Shown here: piece by piece, positions 1 to 5,400 of the stretch
Layout of the letters: the number at the start of each line of letters is the position of its first letter
Numbering within the stretch: position 1 is the first letter of the stretch
Source of the DNA: an uncultured Eubacterium sp.
Lineage (GTDB): Bacteria > Bacillota > Clostridia > Lachnospirales > Lachnospiraceae
DNA: 6,133 nt
Assembly: GCF_934295145.1 (NCBI RefSeq)
Contig: NZ_CAKRAS010000093.1
Span: forward strand, 1 to 6,133
Reading direction: 5' to 3'
Program-made: the position numbers and the translations under genes
Notes under the pieces: generated by a model
The model's input: the letters and a program-made list of their open reading frames with translations, nothing else
Told to the model about the DNA's origin: nothing
The model's database searches: none

Positions 1-55
1 GGTGCCGTCAAGTAAATGGGGCAAATCCGGAAGCAAAATCCAAGACAAGACGGTA

Positions 56-181
56 GGTTGATTTTCGTTACCGCAGCGAGCATAGCCCGCCTCCGTGAGT
101 GTGTCTGAGCACGCTGTTTTTGCGTGCGAGTTCACGGGAGGAGGCGGAAATAAGCGGCGCAGCGGAGGTAGAAAATCATCC
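56..181. repeat. Imperfect palindromic intergenic element (REP/MITE-like)
   Basis: The outer arms at 56-66 and 171-181 are inverted copies matching at 10 of 11 positions, with gattttc/gaaaatc as the core. Further pairings follow inwards: tacc at 69-72 with ggta at 167-170, ccgcctcc at 87-94 with ggaggcgg at 140-147, and ccgtga at 93-98 with tcacgg at 132-137 (the last two share bases, so they are alternatives). The centre is a perfect hairpin with GCACGC at 109-114, a 7-base loop, and GCGTGC at 122-127. The segment is GC-rich compared with the flanks and carries no convincing gene. The nested symmetry suggests a transcribed structure or a non-autonomous mobile repeat. I recall similar sequence recurring in Lachnospiraceae genomes, where it is sometimes mis-called as small hypothetical proteins, but this window holds only one copy. 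Bases 1-55 may belong to the same repeat or to the end of a neighbouring gene. It lies 27 bases past the helicase stop codon and could also stop or stabilise that transcript, although no T-run follows the stem on either strand. Confidence 0.6.
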
Positions 182-208
182 GTGTCTGTCTGGATTTCTG
201 CTTCAGAT

Positions 209-2599
209 TTACCCTTTACACAGATTCCAGAAGGCTTCCAATGCCCCAGGCAGACTATCCAACGTATGCACCTCATACTGACTCCACTCCCTTGGGAAAA
301 GCTGCCTGTAATCACTTCGCAGAAAGCGTTCATCCAACAGCCCGATAATCCCCCGGTCGGATGCCGTCCGAATCACACGCCCTGCCGCCTGCAGCACTTT
401 ATTCATTCCAGGATACTGATACGCATAATCAAATCCCTGTTCATTTTCTTTCTGATAATACTCCTTCAGAATTTCCCGCTTAGTACAAATCTGTGGCAAT
501 CCTGTTCCCACGATCAACACACCGATCAGCAGATCTTCTTTCAAATCAATTCCCTCTGAAAAAATACCGCCAAGCACACAAAATGCCGCCAGCGATTTTT
601 CCCGTGGCTCGGCAAATTCCTGTATAAATTCTTCACGCTCGGCTTCATTCATATTTCCGTTCTGCATAATGCAATCTGCTTCCCGCTCATTGATTGCCAG
701 AAACTGTTCATATACATCCTCCATAAACCGATAGGATGGGAAAAAAATCAGATAATTCCCCTTTTTTGCCCGCAGCACTTGTTGAATATACAGCGCGATC
801 CGATGAAATTCTCCAATTGTCCGCCGTGTATACAAACTGCTGACATCCCGGCCAATAAACAACAACCGCTGCTCCTCTTTAAATGCTGAATCCGCATACA
901 CTGCATAATTATCTTTTTTTGAACTGAGCAGATTTTTATAATAATTCACAGGCAACAAAGTTGCTGAGAAAAATACCGTACTGTTCCCCCGCTCCAGACA
1001 TTCCTGCAGATTCGTCGACGGATTCACGCAATACAGATGCAGGCAAAACCTGTTTTCCTCGTCAAAATCTGAATACAGTACATAGTTTTCATCCACCCGC
1101 TCAAACATATTCATAAAGTGACGCAGATTCAGATAAAAATCTGTAATCGCCTTCCGCTCCGGCATTTCCCCTCTGGATTGCAAAAACACATCCAGCAGGG
1201 ACATCAGCCGCATCAGAGAAAACGCAAAGACTCCGATGCTTTCGTACACCACGTATTTCTCACATTCACGCTTCCACTCCAACATCTGTCGATTGCATTT
1301 TTCCAGTGCCGCCTCCAGCTTCCGATCTTTGCCGCGCACCAGTTTTTTCACTGCAAGAATCTCTTCCTTAACTAAAACAGCACTGTACATCTCCCGGCCG
1401 CGCTCCACCAGATTGTGCGCCTCATCCACCAGAAAAATATAATCGCCCTTCTCTCCCTCGGAAAAGAATCGTTTCAGATACACATTTGGGTCAAACACAT
1501 AGTTGTAATCACAGATAATGATATCTGCATACAACGACGCATCCAAAGACATTTCAAATGGGCAGACCTGATATTTTTCCGCCTGCGCCAGCATCCGCTC
1601 CCTTGTAAAATCATCTTCCGTGGTGATCAGATCATACACCGCATCGTTTACCCGGTCATAATGCCCTTTCGCCCGTGTACAGTTGGATGGATTACAGTCC
1701 ATCTCCTCACAGGGGCACATTTTCTCCTTTGCTGTCAGCACGATCACTTTGCCCTGATATCCGTGCACTTTCAAAAGATCACAGGTATCCTTTGCAACTG
1801 TTCGCGTGATTGTTTTTGCCGTAAGATAAAATATTTTATCTCCGAGATTTTCTCCAACGGCACGGATCGCCGGAAACAGCGTGGAAATCGTTTTTCCGGT
1901 TCCGGTGGGCGCCTGAATAAACAATATTTTTTTTCGGTTGATGGTTCTGTATACATCCCCTACCAGTTTGTGCTGTCCCTCCCGGTAAGGAAACGGAAAC
2001 TCCAGTGTCTGTATGGATGTCTGCCGGATTTTTCTCCATGCAAACTGAAAATCCGTCCATTTTCGATACGCTTCCATCATATCCTGAAACCATCGCTCCA
2101 GCCAGAAAAAAGAAAACGCTTCCTGAAAGCGGCAGATTTCTTCCGTATCCAGATTGCAGTAAGTCAGCTGCACGGAAATCTGATTCAATCCATTCTGCAG
2201 TGCATAGATATACGCATAACACATCGCCTGCGCCTTATGCACAAAAAACGGTTCTTCCAAACGTGTCACATCGGTATACATGCACTTTATTTCATCAATT
2301 GTCACACCTTCTGCATTTGTAATAATACCGTCAGCCCGGCCTTCCAATGTCAGCACATACTGCATCTGCGGTACTTCCAGCTTCAGCGGAACCTCTGCGC
2401 GATATTCCATTCCCATCCGTCCCTGGATTTTACGATGCATCCGGCTGCCTTCCTGCATAGCCTCCTTTTGCACACCTTTTCCAATTCGATTGTCAATGTC
2501 TCCGGAACGAAAAATAAATTCCACCAGATTTCGTACGGAAATCCGTATTCTCGTTAATTCCTGCTGTTCCGTAACATCCGTGTTTCCTGTTTGTTCCAT
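209..2599 (-). CDS. PD-(D/E)XK nuclease fused to DinG/XPD-family Fe-S ATP-dependent DNA helicase
   Basis: This is a 796-residue two-part enzyme. Residues about 20-190 look like a RecB/Cas4-type nuclease: G51-x3-H55, GRADG with D90, E103-I-K105 and the Q124-x3-Y128 motif. Residues about 200-796 form a superfamily 2 helicase of the XPD/DinG type: Walker A APTGTGKT at 230-237, DEAH at 392-395, SATLLP at 545-550, GGIFSEGIDL at 677-686, and motif VI QAAGRVIR at 737-744. Cysteines 295, 302, 307 and 346 (the last in CPFE) sit between motifs I and II, where XPD-type enzymes bind a 4Fe-4S cluster; C297 is an extra nearby cysteine. By family knowledge the helicase should move 5' to 3' on single-stranded DNA and unwind damage or replication intermediates, with the nuclease trimming ends; the substrate is inferred. 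The ATG start has AAAGGCGG (complement of 2613-2620) 13 bases upstream, which is rather far. All motifs are intact, so it is probably active. It lies 188 bases beyond the HPr-like gene, behind that gene's terminator, so it needs its own promoter; I could not identify one. It is not classical DinG, which lacks this N-terminal domain. Confidence 0.93.
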   Translation of the reverse strand: MEQTGNTDVTEQQELTRIRISVRNLVEFIFRSGDIDNRIGKGVQKEAMQEGSRMHRKIQGRMGMEYRAEVPLKLEVPQMQYVLTLEGRADGIITNAEGVTIDEIKCMYTDVTRLEEPFFVHKAQAMCYAYIYALQNGLNQISVQLTYCNLDTEEICRFQEAFSFFWLERWFQDMMEAYRKWTDFQFAWRKIRQTSIQTLEFPFPYREGQHKLVGDVYRTINRKKILFIQAPTGTGKTISTLFPAIRAVGENLGDKIFYLTAKTITRTVAKDTCDLLKVHGYQGKVIVLTAKEKMCPCEEMDCNPSNCTRAKGHYDRVNDAVYDLITTEDDFTRERMLAQAEKYQVCPFEMSLDASLYADIIICDYNYVFDPNVYLKRFFSEGEKGDYIFLVDEAHNLVERGREMYSAVLVKEEILAVKKLVRGKDRKLEAALEKCNRQMLEWKRECEKYVVYESIGVFAFSLMRLMSLLDVFLQSRGEMPERKAITDFYLNLRHFMNMFERVDENYVLYSDFDEENRFCLHLYCVNPSTNLQECLERGNSTVFFSATLLPVNYYKNLLSSKKDNYAVYADSAFKEEQRLLFIGRDVSSLYTRRTIGEFHRIALYIQQVLRAKKGNYLIFFPSYRFMEDVYEQFLAINEREADCIMQNGNMNEAEREEFIQEFAEPREKSLAAFCVLGGIFSEGIDLKEDLLIGVLIVGTGLPQICTKREILKEYYQKENEQGFDYAYQYPGMNKVLQAAGRVIRTASDRGIIGLLDERFLRSDYRQLFPREWSQYEVHTLDSLPGALEAFWNLCKG

Positions 2600-2633
2600 A
2601 AATAACTGTTATCCGCCTTTTCAACACTTTATA

Positions 2634-2662
2634 CTGAACCCTTTCTTTATCCGTCGGTTCAG
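2634..2662. promoter_or_regulatory. Inverted repeat in the helicase upstream region (possible operator)
   Basis: CTGAACC at 2634-2640 and GGTTCAG at 2656-2662 form a perfect 7-bp inverted repeat with a 15-base spacer, 35 bases upstream of the helicase start. It could bind a dimeric regulator or form a leader hairpin. A TATAAA at 2628-2633 (minus strand) adjoins it, but there is no good -35 hexamer at 16-18 bases, so I do not call a promoter. Confidence 0.3.
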
Positions 2663-2712
2663 CAAACTGCTATCAGTGTAACACATCTTGTGCTTTTTTT
2701 CACTGCAAACAG

Positions 2713-2742
2713 AAAAAAGGCCGTACTTTTCATCGTACGACC
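2713..2742 (-). terminator. Rho-independent terminator of the HPr-like gene
   Basis: On the minus strand GGTCGTAC (2735-2742) pairs with GTACGGCC (2719-2726) through 8 pairs including one T-G wobble. The loop is 8 bases, and six Ts follow immediately (complement of 2713-2718). It begins 45 bases after the HPr-like stop codon and separates that gene from the helicase. Confidence 0.85.
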
Positions 2743-2787
2743 CTGTTATATATCTCTGTTCTTTTTCAGTGATTGCGTGGTTTCTGA

Positions 2788-3015
2788 TTATGCAGCAGCA
2801 TACTTGCTCAGAATCTGTTCAAAATTACCATCATTTCCGCCATAAGATACTGTAAAAATTTTCGAAAGCCCAAGACTTAAAACTCCAAGAAATGATTTCG
2901 CATCTACGATGGCACGCTGATAGTGCAGGTTAATATCAAAATCACATTCGGATGCTGCATTGACAAATTCCTGTACTTCATTGGTTGCATTTAATTTGAT
3001 TTTCTTTTCTGTCAT
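2788..3015 (-). CDS. HPr-like (PTS phosphocarrier-fold) protein lacking the active-site histidine
   Basis: This 75-residue protein matches the HPr fold in its second half: residues 25-48, with DINL, then V37-DAKSFLGVLSL, correspond to the HPr segment containing the regulatory Ser46 (here Ser41, in the AKS-x-x-G context). HPr normally carries its phosphoryl group on His15 in a G-x-HARPA loop. Here that loop is shortened to about A10-T-N-E-V-Q-E and has no histidine, so transfer from Enzyme I to PTS transporters is not expected. The retained serine suggests a regulatory role resembling Crh of Bacillus, which has Gln in place of His15 and acts with CcpA; that role is inferred. I chose the ATG at 3013-3015 because GAAAGGGTG (complement of 3024-3032) precedes it at proper spacing and the protein then begins like HPr. 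A GTG ten codons upstream would extend it but lacks a clear ribosome site. The gene stands alone, with its own promoters and terminator. It is probably cytoplasmic. Confidence 0.8.
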   Translation of the reverse strand: MTEKKIKLNATNEVQEFVNAASECDFDINLHYQRAIVDAKSFLGVLSLGLSKIFTVSYGGNDGNFEQILSKYAAA

Positions 3016-3023
3016 GATTGATT

Positions 3024-3032
3024 CACCCTTTC
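3024..3032 (-). promoter_or_regulatory. Ribosome binding site that fixes the HPr-like start
   Basis: The minus strand reads GAAAGGGTG, with AGGG ending 10 bases before the ATG at 3013-3015. It favours that start over the GTG at 3043-3045. Confidence 0.7.
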
Positions 3033-3124
3033 TATATGAGCTCACCCCTATACAAAATGGAAAATTGGTAACGATTTTATTTTATTTTTCGCTACACTTT
3101 ATGCAGTTTTCCCACATCGGGTGC

Positions 3125-3153
3125 ATTATTACATGATATCGATTTTTTGTCAA
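3125..3153 (-). promoter_or_regulatory. Sigma-A-type promoter for the HPr-like gene (proximal)
   Basis: The -35 is a perfect TTGACA (complement of 3148-3153). After a 17-base spacer comes AATAAT (complement of 3125-3130), with TG one base upstream as in extended -10 elements. The expected start is near 3118, giving a leader of about 100 bases before the HPr-like ATG. Confidence 0.75.
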
Positions 3154-3180
3154 ATCAGTATTTTTTGAATTTTGCCCCCA

Positions 3181-3197
3181 AATTGGTACTTCCAATT
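3181..3197. promoter_or_regulatory. Operator-like palindrome AATTGG-N5-CCAATT
   Basis: The two 6-base arms are a perfect inverted repeat around TACTT. The palindrome lies where transcription from the distal minus-strand promoter (3203-3232) would begin, a typical place for a repressor site. The half-sequence AATTGGTA recurs at 3063-3070, closer to the HPr-like gene. The regulator is unknown, and chance occurrence in AT-rich DNA is possible. Confidence 0.35.
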
Positions 3198-3202
3198 GTA
3201 AA

Positions 3203-3232
3203 ATTATCTATAATTTTCGTCGAATCTGTCAA
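3203..3232 (-). promoter_or_regulatory. Candidate distal promoter for the HPr-like gene
   Basis: A perfect TTGACA (complement of 3227-3232) is followed after 18 bases by GATAAT (complement of 3203-3208). It lies about 75 bases upstream of the proximal promoter and points the same way. The spacer is one base longer than ideal, so it is weaker evidence than the proximal site. Confidence 0.45.
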
Positions 3233-3486
3233 CGATTTTTCCTAATATTCTTTCCTTTTTCGTCAGATTGTTTTGATTTTATCCGTAATTGCGATGATAA
3301 ACTTTGGCTATCAAAATATTTTTCATGAATATTTTATTATTTCAGGTCAGATTACTGCGCATTCTGCACAAGTTTATTATTTGCCTCGGCTTTATTCCCC
3401 CATATTTCTGCCTCAATTAATCTTTTTATATATGCACAACTGCTGCAAAGGTGGTGCAAAGGATGAGAAAAAATTACAAAAAACTG
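3233..3486. other. AT-rich intergenic stretch with no gene recognised
   Basis: This is the rest of the 3046-3529 gap between the divergent HPr-like gene and tRNA-Met. An 88-codon plus-strand frame (3273-3539) runs into the tRNA promoter and tRNA and has no ribosome site, so it is not accepted. The only structure seen is an 8-base direct repeat, TGCAAAGG at 3444-3451 and 3455-3462 (11-base period), 25 bases upstream of the tRNA promoter's -35. I see no RNA gene or mobile element. Confidence 0.5.
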
Positions 3487-3515
3487 TTGACAAATCTCGC
3501 TACGTCATGTATAGT
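3487..3515 (+). promoter_or_regulatory. Sigma-A-type promoter for tRNA-Met
   Basis: TTGACA at 3487-3492, a 17-base spacer and TATAGT at 3510-3515 form a near-consensus promoter, expected to start near 3522. That leaves only a few bases of 5' leader for RNase P to remove before the tRNA at 3530. Confidence 0.9.
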
Positions 3516-3529
3516 AAAGAAGTTCGTGT

Positions 3530-3603
3530 GGCGAGATAGCTCAGTTGGCTAGAGCATGCGGTTCATACCCGCAGTGTCGAGGGTTCGAATCCCCCTCTCG
3601 CTA
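3530..3603 (+). tRNA. tRNA-Met (anticodon CAT, elongator type)
   Basis: The cloverleaf is complete. The acceptor GGCGAGA pairs with TCTCGCT (first pair G-T) and is followed by discriminator A. The D arm is GCTC/GAGC, the anticodon stem TGCGG/CCGCA encloses TTCATAC with CAT at 3564-3566, and the T loop is TTCGAAT. The anticodon stem lacks the three G-C pairs of initiator tRNA, so elongator Met is preferred. The loop TTCATAC also differs from the usual CTCATAA of the Ile tRNA that carries a modified CAT anticodon. The T stem GAGGG/CCCCC has one A-C mismatch at the second pair, unusual for a functional tRNA. CCA is not encoded (TTA follows), so it must be added by tRNA nucleotidyltransferase. 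It is a single-gene unit with its own promoter and terminator. Confidence 0.96.
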
Positions 3604-3605
3604 TT

Positions 3606-3639
3606 AAAAAGATCTGTAAAATTTTTTACAGATCTTTTT
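3606..3639. terminator. Bidirectional Rho-independent terminator between tRNA-Met and the J-protein operon
   Basis: A perfect 15-bp stem is formed by 3606-3620 and 3625-3639 around a 4-base loop, with GATCTGT/ACAGATC as its core. Five As open it and five Ts close it, so it can end the tRNA transcript (plus strand) two bases after the tRNA, and also the minus-strand operon whose last stop is at 3785. No other terminator is visible in 3640-3784, which holds no gene either. Confidence 0.9.
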
Positions 3640-3784
3640 GTTGTCCAACATTAACTCAGACTATTCTATTTTTTCTAACTGTATCTCGTTTTATCACATA
3701 TGTGGCATTCTTATACAACTTGGTTACACTTCATATTTCACACAATTTGCAATTGAATATCGATATATTAAACTGATTATATAT

Positions 3785-4465
3785 TTAAAACGGTCGAAAA
3801 CAACAACAATTCAAAAACATCATAAATCCGCACCAGATTGCACACATCCGTGACAATCCTGAAACCGGTCTCTGATAACTAGATCCCATATTCTGATACC
3901 AGGTTCCACCAAACTGCAGATTCTGCAAAAACTGCCGATACTCCATATTACTTGGTTCCATAGCCACCGCCTGCTGCGCATGCTCCTGCGCCACCACATT
4001 ATTGCCAGCCCCCTGATTAGCCACTGCGGAGAAGAAATACCACCTCGCGCTGCGCTGTCCCATTGGAATATCATTGAGCGCATGCAACGCTTCTTTATAA
4101 TATCCGTTACGGATATAATTCATTGCTGCCTGCATATTGACCGGATCATTCTGCTGCGAACGCTGCTCACTCTGTCCAGTGAAATCACCAAAACCGCCGA
4201 ACCCGCCGTAGCTTCCATATGCACCGTAAGGTCCCGACTGCGCGCTTCCATTCTGATATCCGCCTGCGTACCCCTGCTGTTTTTCCTTCATGATCTGGGT
4301 ATACGCCTGCTGTACTTCTTTAAATTTTTCCTCAGCGATCTCCGGGTGCGGACTATTCACATTTGCATCCGGGTGATATTGTCTGCTGAGTTTTCTATAT
4401 GCCTTTTTTATTTCTTCATCTGTAGCACCGGGTGATACGCCCAGTACTTCATAAGGATTTCTCAC
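3785..4465 (-). CDS. J-domain (DnaJ-like) co-chaperone with TPR-like region and Cys-rich tail
   Basis: This is a 226-residue protein. Residues 3-60 are a J domain (NPYEVLGVSPGATDEEIKKA, helix II YRKLSRQY, then HPD at 31-33), which by family knowledge stimulates the ATPase of DnaK. Residues 64-98 are Gly/Tyr/Phe-rich, like the flexible linker of DnaJ. Residues about 108-185 look like two helical TPR-type hairpins (AAMNYIRNGYYKEALHAL, then WYFFSAVANQGAGN through A169-E170-P171). The end, 207-226, is hydrophobic with C208, C212 and C220-C222, and may touch the membrane or bind metal. The DnaJ zinc-finger and substrate-binding domains are absent, so this is a specialised co-chaperone. The start is GTG at 4463-4465, supported by AGGAGG 8 bases upstream. 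The GTG overlaps the TGA of the preceding gene (GTGA), so translation is probably coupled. A partner or client encoded by the same operon is a reasonable inference. Confidence 0.9.
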   Translation of the reverse strand: MRNPYEVLGVSPGATDEEIKKAYRKLSRQYHPDANVNSPHPEIAEEKFKEVQQAYTQIMKEKQQGYAGGYQNGSAQSGPYGAYGSYGGFGGFGDFTGQSEQRSQQNDPVNMQAAMNYIRNGYYKEALHALNDIPMGQRSARWYFFSAVANQGAGNNVVAQEHAQQAVAMEPSNMEYRQFLQNLQFGGTWYQNMGSSYQRPVSGLSRMCAIWCGFMMFLNCCCFRPF

Positions 4466-5307
4466 TGAGATTTCCTCCTCTTTTTCTTCTTAGCCTGTAC
4501 ATATTCATACTTCGACCAGACACCTGAGTATAATATATTCCGGATGATCGACGCATGTTGTAAAATCGGAAGCCTCTCAAAAGATTTCGAACATTCCGAC
4601 ATCATACTGGTCAGGATCAGCTTACTTAACGTATCAAAATCCTTCGGATCCTTTTTTACCATCGCTTCAAAAGGATTGTATTCCTTCTTGCGCAGATCCT
4701 TTTCCAGATCCTCATACGCATCCATCAGATAAATAAATTTACCCATGTAAAATCCCAGACAGTGTAATTCTTCTGACCAGATATCATCCTTCCATGCAAA
4801 AATTTCTCCAAGCATCTCACCGGTCAGACCGGCAATCGCATCCAAATTGGTCTCACGCTTGTTTTCCAACATATTCAACTTTCTCATATATGCTTCCACA
4901 GCCTCTAGCTGTCGCGGATATTTACGTGAAATTCTTGCATAATCCCTTTTTAACATCATGGACATCACATGCTTCGGATAATTTTTTTCATCTTGCCAGT
5001 CATCCAGCAGGTTATGATAAGATAAAAGTACGTTCATGTCCGAAGCATACTGTGTTGCCTCATTGATATATGCGATTTTCTTTTTGCCCGGATGTAATGG
5101 GCAGAAAAAATCTTCCATTTTATTTTCCAGTTCATACAGACCGGAAAGCAGAATGATCAGAAATGTCATATCATAATTCAACAGCATCTGACCTTTTACA
5201 CCACTGCTTTTTCGCAAAACCTGACACAGTCCGCAGTAATAGGACTGATAATCTTTTCTGTCTTCCTCTGAAAGTTCTTTTCGATTCACATAGATATATC
5301 CAAACAT
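4462..5307 (-). CDS. DUF5685-type uncharacterised helical protein
   Basis: I recognise the pattern of the DUF5685 family: an N-terminal MFGY, YYCGLC at 23-28 of the 281-residue product, NYDMTFL soon after, and FFCPLHPGKK at about 67-76. C25 and C28 with C69 and H72 could form a metal site. Later come LLDDWQDE (Asp at 102, 103, 106) and YMGKFIYLMDAYEDLEKD (Asp at 196, 200, 204), each in a predicted helix. No signal peptide is seen; predicted structure is mostly helical and the C-terminus is very basic (AKKKKRRKSQ). I prefer the ATG at 5305-5307 to the one at 5311-5313 because the family begins MFGY and GAGGGG (complement of 5315-5320) is then correctly spaced. It lies 93 bases after the zinc-ribbon gene and overlaps the J-protein gene by 4 bases. 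Biochemical function is unknown; pairing with a J-domain protein suggests a shared complex or assembly pathway. Confidence 0.85.
   Translation of the reverse strand: MFGYIYVNRKELSEEDRKDYQSYYCGLCQVLRKSSGVKGQMLLNYDMTFLIILLSGLYELENKMEDFFCPLHPGKKKIAYINEATQYASDMNVLLSYHNLLDDWQDEKNYPKHVMSMMLKRDYARISRKYPRQLEAVEAYMRKLNMLENKRETNLDAIAGLTGEMLGEIFAWKDDIWSEELHCLGFYMGKFIYLMDAYEDLEKDLRKKEYNPFEAMVKKDPKDFDTLSKLILTSMMSECSKSFERLPILQHASIIRNILYSGVWSKYEYVQAKKKKRRKSQ
4474..4479 (-). promoter_or_regulatory. Strong ribosome binding site inside the DUF5685 gene, for the J-protein
   Basis: AGGAGG lies within the last codons of the DUF5685 gene, 8 bases before the GTG start of the J-protein gene. It confirms this unusual start and supports translational coupling. 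Confidence 0.85.
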
Positions 5308-5314
5308 GATCATA

Positions 5315-5320
5315 CCCCTC
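5315..5320 (-). promoter_or_regulatory. Ribosome binding site that fixes the DUF5685 start
   Basis: GAGGGG on the minus strand is one base from the upstream ATG (5311-5313), too close to serve it, but 7 bases from the ATG at 5305-5307. This decides for the shorter product. Confidence 0.65.
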
Positions 5321-5400
5321 GTATTCTCATCATACTCTTTTTGCGTTTTGTTCCGTCCTTCAATCAGATACTCTTCGCCATCCGCCCATTTCTGCTCTTA

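Noticed and set aside
1..61. Frame open from the window edge (2-61) that could be the end of a plus-strand gene
   Set aside because: At about 19 codons it is too short to judge; the opposite strand is also open here and no family is recognisable. It may simply be part of the repeat.
56..181. Riboswitch such as cobalamin
   Set aside because: It lies between the helicase stop and the window edge with no downstream gene visible, and no conserved riboswitch core was seen; symmetry fits a palindromic repeat better.
95..559. 154-codon plus-strand frame starting in the palindromic element
   Set aside because: It runs from the repeat into the antisense of the helicase 3' end, with no ribosome site and no family resemblance.
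1415..2557. 380-codon open frame on the plus strand opposite the helicase gene
   Set aside because: It lies wholly antisense to a gene with intact helicase and nuclease motifs, has no recognisable domain, and its composition is that of a mirror frame.
209..2599. CRISPR-Cas link through the Cas4-like domain or a type IV DinG
   Set aside because: No repeat-spacer array or other cas gene is in the window, and the whole protein fits a chromosomal repair-type nuclease-helicase.
3273..3539. 88-codon plus-strand frame in the AT-rich gap
   Set aside because: It covers the tRNA promoter and enters the tRNA, and no ribosome site precedes it.
3463..3552. Short plus-strand frame beginning ATGAGAAAAAAT just after GCAAAGG
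   Set aside because: It overlaps the tRNA promoter and the tRNA itself and would not be on the tRNA transcript.
3530..3603. tRNA as an integration (att) site of a mobile element
   Set aside because: No integrase is nearby and no second copy of the tRNA 3' end is found in the window.
3638..3853. 71-codon plus-strand frame beyond the tRNA terminator
   Set aside because: It overlaps the end of the J-protein gene in antisense, lies past a strong terminator, and has no promoter or ribosome site.
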